Shown: positions 1 to 12,255 of the stretch, in pieces
Layout: every line of letters starts with the position of its first letter
Numbering within the stretch: position 1 is the stretch's first letter
Origin: Diplosphaera chodatii
Taxonomy: Eukaryota; Chlorophyta; Trebouxiophyceae; Prasiolales; Stichococcaceae
DNA length: 64,000 bases
Direction of reading: 5' to 3'
NCBI GenBank assembly: GCA_032358165.1
Contig: JAALGY010000021.1
Coordinates: forward strand, 496,001 to 560,000
Program-made: the position numbers and the translations under genes
The notes under the pieces: generated by a model
The model's input: the letters and a program-made list of their open reading frames with translations, nothing else
Databases searched by the model: none
What the model was told of the DNA's origin: nothing

Positions 1-570
1 ACAGGCGTATCATTTATAACATCGGCCCAACTTGTGGCATGTAGGATACAAGCTTTCAACTAATTGACCATATATAGCACATTGCTGTTGTTGCGCACAA
101 ATTGTGGCACTGTACACCTGTGACCGCGGCAGGCGTACACCAGCGTTCGATCAATCTCGTGTGATACTGTCTCGGTCCACTGGCGGAGGTGCCTGTTCCT
201 CCCGTGGTCTGACGCACTACAGCGGCAGCGTGTTGCTGTCAGAAGGAAATCGAGGCTTGCAGCGCTGCTGGCAATGCCATGCAGCTGGCAAAGTGGGAAC
301 CAGCTTCAGTACTGATCTAGGTATGCCTCTGCGCCACTTGCTCATATCGCAGTGCAGCACGCCAGCAGAGCGTGACCCAAATCAACTTGCTCACTGGTAT
401 TGCTGTTGCGTTGTGTCGTTCAATTGCTCATGATGGCAGCTGTGCATACAAAGCAGTCCGCTTGCATTGCCGCAGGAACGCCACAGGGTCAGGTATCCAG
501 CTGAGACGCAAACGCCCCTCAGAACGGCCGCGGCTGCCTAGAGCGGCGCTCGTCGGGTGCAGCGGCAGCC
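1..570. other. upstream region of the V-ATPase D gene
   Basis: No recognisable gene. Short open frames are present on both strands but none shows family motifs or exon-like composition. The last 100 bases are GC-rich and probably hold the promoter and 5' leader of the subunit D gene that starts at 571. Confidence 0.5.
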
Positions 571-2151
571 ATGTCGTCGCAGAATCGGTACCAGGTGGCG
601 CCCACCGTGACAATGATGGCGGTCATGAAGGCACGCCTCACAGGCGCGGTCAAGGGTCATGCGTTGCTGAAGAAGAAGGCCGATGCCCTCACACTGCGCT
701 TCAGGTACGCTGTAGCTTCAAATGCCGGGTACAGCAGGCGTGATGGATGCTTGCGGTACATTTAAGCTGCGTGCTGTCATGCAAGCCGCCTGTTCTCCGC
801 ATTGCTACTGTAGGCATCGGATTGCAAGTGCCCAAGTGATTACAGTGTCGCCGTCGCTGCTGCCATCTGCAGGCAGATACTGAAGAAGATCGTCGACACA
901 AAGACAGCGATGGGTGAAAACCTGCGGGCGGCGGCCTTTGCACTTACAGAAGCAAAGTATGCTGCAGGCGATTTCCGCTTTACTGTATTCGACAACGTGG
1001 ACCAGCCGACCGTCAAGGTGCCTTCGCTGACTTTGGCAACGTATCAAGGATGACACCTGGCGTTGCATATACAGCAATGTTGACTAGCATGGTTGTGTCC
1101 ACTCGTACCATGATTGAGCTGTGAACTACATACACAGGGCGAAACCATGTACTGGGTGCTTCAGGTCAAGGCCAGCATGGATAACGTGGCAGGCGTGAAA
1201 ATCCCAAAGTTTGAGCAGTTCACAGAGGGAGTGGACACGAAGATGGCGCTTACAGGGCTGGGCTCCGGCGGCAAGGCCATCCAGGCATGCAACAAAAGAA
1301 GTGCAAACATGAAAATTCCTGGCCGCTGTGTTCCCATCAAATGAGCATTGGTTTTCCCTTTCCTTTTCGTGCTCGTCCATTTTCCGTGGGAATAGTTGGT
1401 GCAGTCTGCATCGGCAAGGTCAGCAGCGACAGCTTGTGTTCCACACCTTCTGTGGCGCTGCTTTCTGTTTCTGCTGCCCATGGCTGACGCCATTGGTGGC
1501 GCCGCAGGCAGCGCGCAAGAAGTACGTGGACGCCATACAGCTGCTGGTGGAGCTGGCCAGCCTGCAGACAGCCTTCCTGACGCTGGACGAGGCGATCAAG
1601 ACCACCAACCGGCGGGTGAACGCGCTGGACTCGGTGGTGCGCCCGCGCCTGGAGAACACCATCGCCTACATCAAGGTAGGCGGGGACTCGGCTGGGTACC
1701 CTCTGAGGACAACAGCAGCTGCTCATTGCAGTTCCTTCTACCCGTGCTGTCAACTGCCCGAGACACATCCCGCTGAAATTCTCCTTAGGAGATTGTGATG
1801 AGTTTGGCCCCTGCACCTGCGTTGACGCTTATGCAAGCTGTTATATGCTGCAGGGCGAGCTGGATGAGCTGGAGCGCGAGGAGTTCTTCCGGCTCAAGAA
1901 GGTGCAGAAAAAGAAGAAGAAGGACGAGGAGCTGCGCATGGAGAAGGCCGCGGCGCAGGTGCCAGCTCTTGCGTGTCTCGTATAGCCTTGCGACATGTTC
2001 GACTGAGGTCACTGATTTGGTCCCTCTGCTATGTGCTGTTTGCAACTATGCACAAAACCAACATGTGCTGCTGTAGGAGGACGCAGAAGTGCAGCAGCAG
2101 GCGTCTGTGATGGCGAATGGGGATGCAGAGGACAGTGACATCATCTTCTAG
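571..2151 (+). CDS. VHA-D: V-type H+-ATPase subunit D
   Basis: Central-stalk (rotor) subunit of the vacuolar proton pump; it sits in the V1 sector and couples ATP hydrolysis to proton transport across endomembranes. About six exons, near 571-704, 873-1015, 1166-1275, 1508-1675, 1854-1957 and 2074-2151. The first exon starts with ATG and contains the family N-terminus (QNRYQVAPTVT, then ARLTGAVKGHALLKKKADAL), the opening of the long N-terminal helix. Later exons give NVAGVKIPKFEQF, the helix beginning AARKKYVDAIQLL, and the C-terminal helix with TTNRRVNALDSVVRPRLENT followed by a Lys-rich stretch (residues KKVQKKKKKDEE), as in plant and animal subunit D. The total of about 250 residues is normal. 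Stop TAG at 2149-2151. The gene is convergent with the IF-2 gene. Confidence 0.93.
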
Positions 2152-2515
2152 CGTGATGTCTGGGGTGTCGCACCGTGAAACGTTCACGGCCTGTGCCTCA
2201 GCTGGGGGTATGAAGCGGGAGCAGTTGGGAGGCAAGCAACTTGATGGTTGAAACCTGCGTTATCGCATCCCGTCTGTATGCATAGGGCAGGCATCAAAAA
2301 GACGCTTGAATCGTTGCTCAACATCAGCAGCATGCAATGCAGCAGCTGTCAGTGCTGCACATGAAAGTTGCCGTAAAGTTGCCAGAACAGCTGCTAATCT
2401 TCAAATCCCATCAGCGTTGCTGCACATCATTTGCCAATCTCCCAAGCATGTGCAGCTTGGCCCTGCACGTGGCGCCAAATGCGCGCAGCATTGGAACAAA
2501 CCAGGAGGTAACTCA
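2152..2515. other. convergent 3' region between V-ATPase D and IF-2
   Basis: 364 bases between two facing stop codons. It must hold both 3' UTRs. No further coding exon or clear polyadenylation signal was seen. Confidence 0.5.
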
Positions 2516-5500
2516 TCACTCGTCTCCGTCGTCAAAATCGAACGACCCATTCGCGTGGGTGTCAGGTGCTGCAATTGCTGCCTCTTCCAGCGTGCGGCGC
2601 TTCTCGTCCACCTGCCAACATACATCACAGTGGATCTGTCAGGTCTGCGGCTGGAGAGTTGACCATGTAATGGTGTAGCACAACCAACACATCAGCTGTC
2701 AGGAAGCCAAGCTTGCCCACAACTGCACACGTGTTATCAGGGTGTTCAACTTACCTGGAAGGCTGTGATGTGATCGCCTTCGCGCCAGGATGCAAAGCCG
2801 TCAACACGCATTCCGCATTCCAGCCCCTTTGAGACCTCCTTGACATCGTCCTTCACCCGCCGCAGCGACGTGAGCTTGCCTTCGTACAGCGTCTGCAGCA
2901 GCATTTCACATAGACCACTGGGCATGCTCAATCTCACGCTCAATCTGCTGACACAGCAGCCCCAACTGGACCACTTTGTCCGTCAACAGCAACATAGAAA
3001 AGGGAGACAGGTTGTGTCTCCATGCAGGTTCAGAGCATTACCCTTTTGCCGCGCTTCACGACCACGACGCATCCCTTGCGCAGCATGCCCTCGTTGACCA
3101 TGCAGCCTGCCACAATGCGGTTGCCCGTACCAAAGACAGCCCGAACCTGCGTAAAACAGATACACCATCATACGAAGGGTGTAATTGCTGGAATTACAAA
3201 TAATTTGATAATTTGCTCGAGGAAGCATTTCGAGGGGAGCCATGTGAGTGCGGTCACAGATCGCACTGTCAGGTGCACGTTTGCCAGGGGCGCACCTCCG
3301 CCTCGCCAATCTCGGTGCGCTCCTCCACGGTGTTGAGGCGCCCCTCCATCGCCGCCCGCACATCGTCCACCAGGTCGTAGATGACGTTGTAGGTGCGCAG
3401 CGTCACGCCTGCAACCATCAGTGTGTTGTCATGCCACGCACCAGACACGCCTGGACACAGTGCGATGTATCAGGCCGAGGGTCGTGTGCATTGCACAGGC
3501 TGACCTGTATGCAAACCTGGCATACAACGCTCTTCTGAGTGTCGGTGTCGAGCACACCAGGTCAATACAGCACAATTGAAAATCACAGGTGCGCACCCCT
3601 CTCCTTGGCCGCGGCGGTGACCTCCTCCGAGGGCTCCGCGTTGAAGCCGACGACGAGGGCCTCGCTGGCGGCGGCCAGGTCGATGTCGGAGGTGGTGATG
3701 TTGTTGGGCGCCGCCAGCAGGAAGCGCAGCAGCACGCTGTCCTGCGGCAGCGCGCCCAACGCCGACTTGACCGCCTCCACCGTCCCTGACGCGTCCGCCT
3801 GCACAGCAATGATTGACCGAGTGTTTCGGAAATGCAGCCATGGACACACGATGACTGTGCCTCGAATGCTTGCACCATGCCCAAGCGGGGTCATCTGGTT
3901 GGCTGATGCAGCAACACTGCATGCTGACGAGCACCCAAAGCAGGGAACTGGCTGGTATTGAATCAGCATTAGTAAGCATCAAACTATGGGCGCCACCTTC
4001 AGGATGACATTGAGGCGCTGCAGTGTCTCTGTGTCATCATCCATGGAGGCCCAAGACTTTGTGGTGACGATGTTGCCGCCGCCTGCTGATGCCGCCAACC
4101 GTTCCATGCGCTGCCATCAACAGGAATTTGTTGGTTGTGGCTCCAGTGCAACCATGCGACATCTGTGGCTGTACGGCCGCTTGACAGCAAATAATCATAG
4201 TCAGACGTTCGCTCCGACAACGGTGGGAGGGCTATGCAATCAACCGATACCTGTGCGTCTTCTGCCACCTCAGCAGCCTTCCGTGCCATGGTCTCGTTGG
4301 CGCAGACGTAGAACTCGTCGCCTGCGGTGGGCACCGAGTTGAGGCCCACCATCTGGACCGCCAGCGAGGGTGTTGCCAAGTCTACCTCGCCTGTCGACTC
4401 TGCGAGCGACTTGACCTGCAGCACATTGGTGATTGATGCACCTGCCAACCTAACACCACCTGCTGTGCAACAGTTGCTGTTCCCAGACAGCCTTCTCAGA
4501 CATTGCCACAGCACATCCTTGTCGGCACCCAGTTCGGCTCCCAGGTCATGCAGGGTCCCAGCGTAGGTACATGTCGTGCAAGACAGTGCATACAGACCTT
4601 GCCATGGGAGGCGGAGGCAACGACCATGTCGCCGATGCGCAGGGTGCCGGCCTGCACAAGCAGCGTGGCGACGGGGCCGCGCCGCCGGTCGAGGTGCGCC
4701 TGCACAGGTGCTTCCAGCATTCAAAGTAACCACACAGAAGACACGCGAAACAGAAGATGACGCACGAACTTAGCTACAGCTTGTTGCGCCATCATACCTC
4801 GATGACGGTGCCCTTGGCCGGCTTCTCTGGGTTGGACAGCAGCTCCTCCACCTCTGCCTGCAGCAAAATCGTCTCCAGCAGGTCGTCCACGCCCTGCCCG
4901 AACTTGGCGCTGATCTGCAGATGGCACGCACGCAACACGTAACAGTAGGGTCAAGGTGCATCGGGTCAGACGTGGCTTGGCACAGTGCTTGAACGCTGCT
5001 GTGGGGCGGTACACCTCCCAGAAAACTATGATTGAAGTTATGATGCAGCGATGCTTGGTCTGGTTGGTGCTGTGACTAGCTGTCACGCCGCCACACACCG
5101 GCACGACAGCCGTCTGGCCGCCCCACTCCTCGGGCAGCAGCTGCAGCTCTGCCAGCTCCTGCTTCACACGCTCCGGCTCCGCACCCTCCTTATCGATCTG
5201 CAGGAACAGCGACACCAATAGCTTGGCGCGGTTGCATAGTCAGCTGCGGCTGGTGCCTGTTTGCAGCTTACTTGCCAGGGCAGGTGCAGCAGCCAGGCTG
5301 AGCTGCGGCGAGCGTACCTTATTCAGAGCCACGACAATGGGCACGCCGGCTGCACGAGCGTGGCTAATGGCCTCCTGCGTCTGCGGCCGCACCCCGTCGT
5401 CCGCCGCCACCACAATGATCGCGATGTCGGTGACCTTGGTGCCGCGCGCCCGCATGGCGCTGAAAGCCTGCAGCAGTGGACCGTCTCCAGCATCAGATGG

Positions 5501-7388
5501 ACAGCTTGAACAGCATCCGCTTGCTCGTCTGTGCTGTCCACAACTCCACTTACAAAACTATGACAGCACGTGCAGATGAAAATGTGTACAAGGTGCAAAG
5601 GTTGAGTGAGCATGCAGCCCACCTCATGGCCCGGGGTGTCGAGGAAGGTAATTGCTGATAAATCGCCATCATGTGGCACCTGCACCGTGTAAGCGCCGAT
5701 CGCTTGCGTGATGCCGCCAGCCTCGCCTGCTGCCACCTTCGTCTTCCTCACGAAGTCCAGCAGAGAGGTCTGCAAGCAACACCAAGGATCAGCTGCGGCA
5801 ACGGTCAACATTGAAGTGGAGGCCCTGAGCAGGTTCAGCAGGTTCCTGTGGACACCGTGCCAATCAGTGTGGTGCACGAGGGTGACCTCTGCTCCGCAAG
5901 CACAGTCGCCCAGCAGCAGACAGTCAGTCACAGCAGCCAGACCCCACCTTGCCATGGTCGACGTGGCCCATGATGGTGACGACCGGCGGGCGCGCCACCA
6001 GGTGGTCCAAGTCCTGCACCGCACTCACACGCGAATGTCGGTGCATTGCAGGCAGCAGCATCTTAGGACCTGACGCGGATAGGTATTAACCTATAGAGCT
6101 GCACCGGGCGGAGCACCAACGATGTGGCACAGCCAGCGCCGCTGTGGGCTGCTGCTGCACGGGCCCCGGCTCACCTCCTCGTCCACAAAGTCCGTGGTCT
6201 TGCGCGCCCAGTCCTCCAGCGCCGCCGCCTCCCGGTCGACGATCTCCACATCCTCGAAGTCGTCAACAACCATGTGCACCGCGTCACGGTCTAGCACCTG
6301 CATGGAGGCCTTGCTTGCATAAGCCGCAAGCAGTTGGGGTACTAGGTAACGAAATGGCAGTCATCGTCAGAGCAGGTGTTGCAATACACAGCAGGGTTGC
6401 ATTGGCACAAGCGAACTGCTAAGCGACGAGTGTGTACAAAGCCCACGCCTGCTCGTGAGCAGCGCCCACCTGATTGACCTGGACCATGATGCCTTTCATG
6501 AACAGGATCTTCACGATCTCCGAGGGTGCCACCGCCAGGGTCGTCGCCAGCTCCATGACGGGCATGCCCTCCTCTCCAACCTCGAAGACATCCTGCCGCA
6601 CGGGCGCTGCTGCCTCGCGTGCAATGGCACGGTCGCGACGCCGTGTGCCTCGTGTCTCGCGCCGCGACCGTACATCCGTACGCTTCCCATCTGATAGCTG
6701 CGCCCGCTTCCGCCGTGGGGGCCTGTGACGATGCAGGTGGAACAAATTGCTGACAGTTTTCATGGCGAAGCATGTGGCAGTGTGACTGGCTGAAGAACCG
6801 CAGCAACTGCTTCCGAGGTCTCCGCTACACAGGTTGCTGTTGTTCCTATAGCAACAGAGTGCCCATCCACCCTGCTCCGACGGTTTTATCTCACCCATCA
6901 TCATCTGCAGGCTCGCCGTCACGCCTGCGGATGGGTCTGCCTCGTGAGTCTGTCTGCTTCGGTGGCGGAGCTGGCGGAGTGGCCGTCCCCGCCGACCCCT
7001 GCGCAGGCCGGGGCCGGCCATTCATTGGCGGCGCCGCGCCATTGCTGGGCCGCTGCGGCCGCTGCTGCTGCCGGTCCTGCTGCTGGTCACGGCCTTGCGG
7101 ACCGCCTGGACGCCGCTGGTTTGGACCGCCATCGGCGTCCTGCTGCTGCCGCTGGTCGAGGTCTTTCCGGCTGCGGGGCGGGCCACGCTGCTGCGGCACC
7201 TGCTGCCTCGGAGGCGGCCGCAGCGTCGGGCGACTGGCAAGCGCTGGCGGATCCTCTGCGCGCACTACAAGCCTGTATGCCCGCCTAGCAGGTAGTGGCT
7301 GCCTGTGGGCACTGCACCATAGGCTGGGCTGAGGGCATGCATGCCAACATGACTTCGCGCCGGGAGCCAAGAAGCACGAGACGTGCAT
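2516..7388 (-). CDS. infB: organellar (probably plastid) translation initiation factor IF-2
   Basis: GTPase that places initiator tRNA on the small ribosomal subunit of an organelle. About 16 exons. The G domain is intact: G1 GHVDHGK (about 5955-6020) followed in the next exon by TSLLDFV, G3 DTPGHE (about 5630), and G4 VVALNK at about 5325 continuing into [11 protein letters not shown]. Domain II follows ([18 protein letters not shown], about 4620-4700), then the linker to the C domains ([14 protein letters not shown], about 3740-3800; [10 protein letters not shown], about 3310-3350; [17 protein letters not shown], about 3060-3125). An N-terminal IF2_N-like segment ([21 protein letters not shown]) is at about 6500-6580. 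The first exon reads MHVSCFL...[13 protein letters not shown], a plausible transit peptide, then about 110 residues rich in Arg, Gln, Pro and Gly. ATG at 7388 was chosen because the open frame further upstream starts only with TTG at 7409. The protein ends in an acidic FDFDDGDE; stop complement at 2516-2518. Plastid rather than mitochondrial location is inference. Confidence 0.9.
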
Positions 7389-8061
7389 GTCGGTGAAGAT
7401 GTTGTTCAATAAACCGACATGCTGCAGTTCGCATCAACTGCAATGGATACTTGACACCTACGCTCGGTGTCGTTGAGCACCACAGCAGAGCACCAAGCCT
7501 GGGAGATGTGAACTGGGTATGTGCAGTTGACCTCAAATAAACAGACAGGTAAGCAACAATGACCTGTGTCGCATCGCTACATGCCAGTGCAGCGCTTGTG
7601 GCAGGTCAGGTTCGCAGGTTGAGCTGATGTCTGGCGTGGCTGCGGGACTCTGCGACTCTCAGCAGGATTTGCACCGACCAGCGCGATGCACGCTGTTCAA
7701 GCCATGCACTCGGTCCAGTGTGGCACTTTTGAGTGTCCGTGGTGATGCCAGAAGAGTTCGACACGATCTGTCCATAGTCATCAGCTGCTGCGGGCAATCA
7801 AAGCCGACACAACAGTGTCAAGCTGCCAAACCTTCGGGGTGGCTCCCGTGTCAAAGAGGAGACCCAGAGGGTTTGGGTGCACCTGGCAACATGGCACATG
7901 CAGCAGGCAATCTTTGCCATCGGCCGGCTGCATGTTCCGCGTCATACTCCTCCAGGTGCGTCCGCATGCTGCTGTCAGCCTTGGCGCCAGTGTAATCATC
8001 AAGCACCCAGTGAATGGATAGTTTCCTTCATTTGCTTGCTCCTCGATCACAGGCGACACAC
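7389..8061. promoter_or_regulatory. divergent intergenic region, IF-2 / ClpR2
   Basis: 673 bases between two oppositely directed start codons, both for organelle-type proteins. It must contain both promoters. No sharp TATA box or repeated element was identified; AT-rich patches lie near 7405-7415 and 7530-7545. Confidence 0.35.
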
Positions 8062-9790
8062 ATGCAGGCGACAACCAGCAGCGTTTGTCGGCTTCAAAGC
8101 CGCAGGTGAGCAGCTGGTATTGCACCTACCCGCGACATGCACACCTGTTTATGGTGCCGATGCCTCAATCGGTCTGCGTACCACGTGCAGATTGCTTGCA
8201 GCTCGGAACAGCGCAGCCTGCAGATTTCGGCACAGTCGCGCGTCAGGCTCTCGCTGTTAGCAGGTGCCCTCGTACATTTTGGCGCTGCTACATAGCAAAC
8301 CTGGTGGCTGCATTGTGCAATTTTCTCCAAGATTACTCGGTATTGCTCGCCTTACATATGTGCACTATGGTCACGGGCATGTTCTGAAATGGCGCAGCTC
8401 TGGCAGCGGGCCAAGGCGACAGGTCACACGGATGATGCCAATTGGCGTGCCACGAGTGCCATACCGCTCGCAGAAGGAGGGCAGCTGGCAATGGGTTGAC
8501 ATCTGGAACTGCTTGGTGAGGTCACTTTTTGCAAGCTGCTATGTGGCCCTTGTTTGCTGCGCATACATATTGTCAGCCTGGTCAGAAGGTTTGTTCCCAA
8601 GAGTTGCCCGGACCTGCAGGGCTGCCTGCTAGCTTCAGCCGCTGCTCCTTGCTGGACACGCAGCCTCACTTATCACTCAGAGTGTCATGAGTGCAGTATC
8701 GGGAGCGTATCATCTTCCTGAGCAAAGCCGTTGATGATGAGCTGGGCAATCAGCTGGTGGCGACGATGCTGTACCTGGACTCCGAGAACCACAAGGACAT
8801 GCAGCTGTACATTAACTGCTCTGGCGGCGAGGTGATGGTTGCAGTCACTTACCTGGTCCTTTTGGATCCATACACACAGTAAAAAAGGTGTTTAATGGTC
8901 ACAGGGCCACCGCTCAGCCAACCAGGTGGTTGATTGAACGTTGCAGGCGGCATCCAGCAGCTGATGTCATCCCTGTGCTGTTGACAGGTGGTGCCAGCAC
9001 TGGCGATACACGACACCATGAAGCACATCGGCAGCAAAGTGGCGACAGTTGGCTTTGGCGCATGCCTGGGCATGACCGGCTTCCTCATGGCTGTCGGCAC
9101 CAAGGTGAGCACAGCCCTCTGGTGCTTCTGCTGGATGCCAATCGCATCTTGGTGAACCCATCAGCAAAGGGCGTCTGGTTCAGATGGAGCGCCTGCCTCC
9201 CTAAACCATGCACTTCAACGCCTCCTGCTGCTTGCTGCACCCGCAGGGCAAGCGCTACATGCTGCAGAACACCACCATGATGCTGCACCACCCGTCCGGC
9301 GTGGCGAGGGGCCAGGCATCCGATATCAACAATGAGGTGTGGCTCGTCTCCGCTGCTTGCAGGGGCGTGTGGCAAGGGTCTCGGCAAACGCGCCAGTTGC
9401 GGCATGATGTTCAGAAATATCTGACCTCATCTTGGACTCTCTGCTCCGGCCAGGCGAAGGAGCTGCTGCGCGTGCGTAACTACGTGAACAATGTGCTGGC
9501 GCATGCCACAGGGCAGCCAGTGGAGAAGATTCAGCACGACTTCAACCGAAACAAGTGATCGTTCTCTTCACGTGTCGGCCTCGCTGCGGCATCTGCTTGC
9601 ACCCGTGCCATACTGATCGTGGCTGCAATCCTTGGTCTGGCAATACAGCTTTCTGTGACCTGGTTGTCCCGTAGTCGTGGCACCAACTTAGCTTATGCGC
9701 ATGCGCAGGTACTTCACAGCCAAGACAGCCCTGGAGTACGGTTTGATCGACCGGATCCTGCAGATGCCCCGCACGCAGGCTCTGCGCTAG
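8062..9790 (+). CDS. CLPR2: plastid ClpR2-like non-catalytic subunit of the Clp protease core
   Basis: Structural subunit of the stromal Clp protease ring. The exon at about 8389-8514 carries [18 protein letters not shown] and WQWVDIWN, a signature I associate with plant ClpR2. The next exons read [39 protein letters not shown], then after a GAG|GTG junction [18 protein letters not shown], then [55 protein letters not shown], and finally [11 protein letters not shown]. Where ClpP has its nucleophilic Ser (xASMx) this protein has ACLGM, so the nucleophile is missing, as expected of ClpR. The start is inferred: ATG at 8062 opens [14 protein letters not shown] and stops at a good donor (8105/8106) in the right phase to join the 8389 exon; a further short transit-peptide exon may exist. 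Stop TAG at 9788-9790. Confidence 0.88.
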
Positions 9791-10218
9791 TGTGCATCCT
9801 CATGGTTGCAATGCTGGAGTCAGGGGCTGTGCCAGTGAAACACTAGTCGTTGACGGTTCATCGTCGTCTCAACATGCAGCAAAATGTTGTGGCAATCGTG
9901 CTGGGGAATTGCACCATGTATGCCCTATTCATGAGCACCATGGCAGACGTATCAAGTGCCGCTACAATGCAAGCACACTTCACTGGTACTATCCTGGCTC
10001 ATCGGCATTGAAGGAAGTAAAAGTATTGACCGCCGGGCAGGGTGCAAGTGTGAAGTCTGTACCCAGGTTGATGGCGCTGGCAGCCTGCCCTGCAGCACAT
10101 ATGGTCTCGAAACCACTTTCACGAGCATGTCACACAGTCTAGCAGCAGTGCACGGTGTCGATGTGCCATTGTAGGCGGAATACCAGAATACCATTGCGTT
10201 TGTTATGCAGCATAGCAG
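9791..10218. other. ClpR2 3' region and NTAN1 promoter
   Basis: 428 bases between tandem genes. No coding exon was recognised, and I see no clear terminator or TATA motif. Confidence 0.45.
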
Positions 10219-11825
10219 ATGTTGATCGTTGATGGCCAGGCGTTGAAGGCTGCGCCCGTAAACAGCAAGCGCGCGCCCTCGCTGTTGCCTACACTCGTCT
10301 CATCTGCGGCGTTGAAGCATGCCTCGCAGCTATTCACCACACAAGACAGCGTTGTTCATCCGGTAGCCCAGCAGACCAAAAGCATTTGCGTGGTGCAGGG
10401 CGAATTTGCCGAGGTTGATCTGACACAGGTGACACCGCAATGCACCAGTGTTGGTCCGGCTTCAGCACTGCCCAGCGGAGCAGGCGATGTCTAGACGATG
10501 TTCTATTACGATATGCAGGAACGGGTCACTCTCGCGAGCACAGACGCGACCACCTGCTGCATCTGCGCAATCGTCTTGCCGCAGCAATGGGTGAGCTGGA
10601 TGCCTGCAATGATGATCCTAGTGAACACGTAGGTTGTTGTGTGCACCCCAGAGTTAGGACCGCCTGTGGACTCCCTGGACAGGCTATGATCGCGCATCTG
10701 GACGAGCGATGCTGCCAGCAGCTGGCAAAGCTCGCGCCCTTACTGTCTGAACATGACGGAAGCGCGCAGCTGTTCCTTGTCGGAGGCTATGGCGATCGTG
10801 GCGCTGAAGTTACAGAGGAGCTGCTGAAGGTGCGCATCTTGCCATCTTCCATTCTTCAATAGTCGCAAGGGCACCTGGTAATGTGCAAGGTACCCTGATA
10901 TCCGCAACCATGCTGCGATCTGCTGATGTGCCAGCTGTGTGGCTTTTCCAGGCACTTCATGCGCTGCCAAGGCTGACGCTGGACGTGCGGCTGGCCGTCG
11001 TGGGCGAACTCAACAAGCGTGCCGCAGATGGTGGCATCATGCACCGCGGCCTGGCGGTGGACACAGCCGCATGCAGCGTCTGGCCGCCCAAGGCGCAGGT
11101 GACACTGCCCCCCATCGTGGCCATCTGCATGACCCCTTCCTGCTGGCCCAGCCCCCCAGCAGGCACAAGCTGAATGTCAGCCGGTGTGTGAAGGCATTGA
11201 CACGTCGTGTCGGTCGCCCTGCACATCTTGAGATGTAGCCCTGGTAACAGGACCGGGGGCCGCTTCGGGCGATGCGTGCTGCGCGGCCCTTCTCGCCGGT
11301 GTCCCCCTGCATGGAGGCCATCTACGACGCTGCGGCGCGGCAGCTGCGCATCCTGCCCGTGCACCTCGACACCCAGTCTCTGATCAGGGAGGAGCTGCTG
11401 CAGGTGCTTGTCCAGTGGCTGGCATGGAACCACCACCGAGACCATCCGGCAAGCTTTCTGACATTGCAGGCTGTACTGGTGAAGACACATTAACACCAGG
11501 TGGCAGCGAGCCTGAACCACCCCTATGTAGTGGGGGGCACGCCCTGCCGACATTCCACTGTCCTGCCACTCAACACCTCCTCTGTACCCTGGCCCCGCAG
11601 ATGATCAGCCTGCCGGACGCTGAGCTGCTGGAGCAGAGCTCCACCTCCCCGGAGCAGGAGGGCCCAGGGTTCCCTGAGGATGTGCGGAACACGTTCCGGT
11701 GGATGCTGCAGGCCGAGGGCGGCCGCAAGGCCCCAGCGGTCTTCTCCTGGACAGCAGATAAAGGCTGGTTGTTAGATGCAGCAGCAGTTGAACGCGGGCC
11801 CACGCAGCTGGCCATAGCTCTGTGA
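10219..11825 (+). CDS. NTAN1: protein N-terminal asparagine amidohydrolase (NTAN1-like)
   Basis: Deamidates N-terminal Asn to Asp, making a secondary destabilising residue for the arginylation branch of the N-degron pathway; cytosolic or nuclear. ATG at 10219 opens MLIVDGQALKAAP, which parallels the family N-terminus, and CVVQGEFAEVDLTQ follows at about 10390-10430. The next exon (about 10500-10620) carries ASTDATTCCICAIVL; the first Cys after ATT corresponds to the catalytic Cys of the family. Then come HLDERCCQQLAKL and LFLVGGYGDRGAEVTEELLK (about 10697-10828), ALPRLTLDVRLAVVGELN, and DRGP...FSPVSPCMEAIYD with LRILPVHLD. The last exon (about 11600-11825) has LEQSSTSPEQEGPGFPEDV, RNTFRWML and WTADKGWLL. 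Order and spacing agree with animal and plant NTAN1. Stop TGA ends at 11825. The gene is convergent with SIN3. Confidence 0.9.
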
Positions 11826-12255
11826 CCCACGTTTGCTCATTTGGTATTGAGGTGGCTTGAGCAGGCTCCAATTTTGAAGTCATTACGTGGTATTGGACAC
11901 AGCTTTGTCCCTGAGGCTTGACCGCCTTGATATGGCGTTACAGCCTTCAGGGAAACTGCGAAACTAGCTACACAGCCTGCCAGTGCCCATCCGTCGGCTG
12001 CTGAGCAGCGGGCAGCTGGTGGTAGCAAGCCACGCGAACCATAGGCAACCGAAATCAATGCGAACACAACAAACCAAATTGTCTATGGAGGTAACGTATC
12101 CTATCCCAAATGCCCTGCTTGCCCGCATGATACGCATGCCCGTAGATGCTGGGATGGGGCATGTTTGCGATGTCCTGTACAAACTTTGTGCTGCTCTAAG
12201 TGCACCACATGCGTGATGAGGGCCAAAAACACTGCAGCAGCATCCAAGTGGGCGC
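11826..12255. other. convergent 3' region between NTAN1 and SIN3
   Basis: 430 bases between facing stop codons with no recognised exon. A minus-strand TGTAA (complement at about 11938-11942) lies about 315 bases past the SIN3 stop and is a possible polyadenylation signal for it. Confidence 0.4.
11938..11942 (-). terminator. possible TGTAA polyadenylation signal for SIN3
   Basis: TGTAA is a common poly(A) signal in chlorophyte nuclear genes. This copy is about 315 bases downstream of the SIN3 stop. The motif is short, so chance occurrence is likely enough to keep confidence low. Confidence 0.25.

Noticed and set aside
7407..7409. IF-2 start at 7409
   Set aside because: The codon is TTG; a nuclear gene should start at ATG, and the next in-frame ATG is at 7388.
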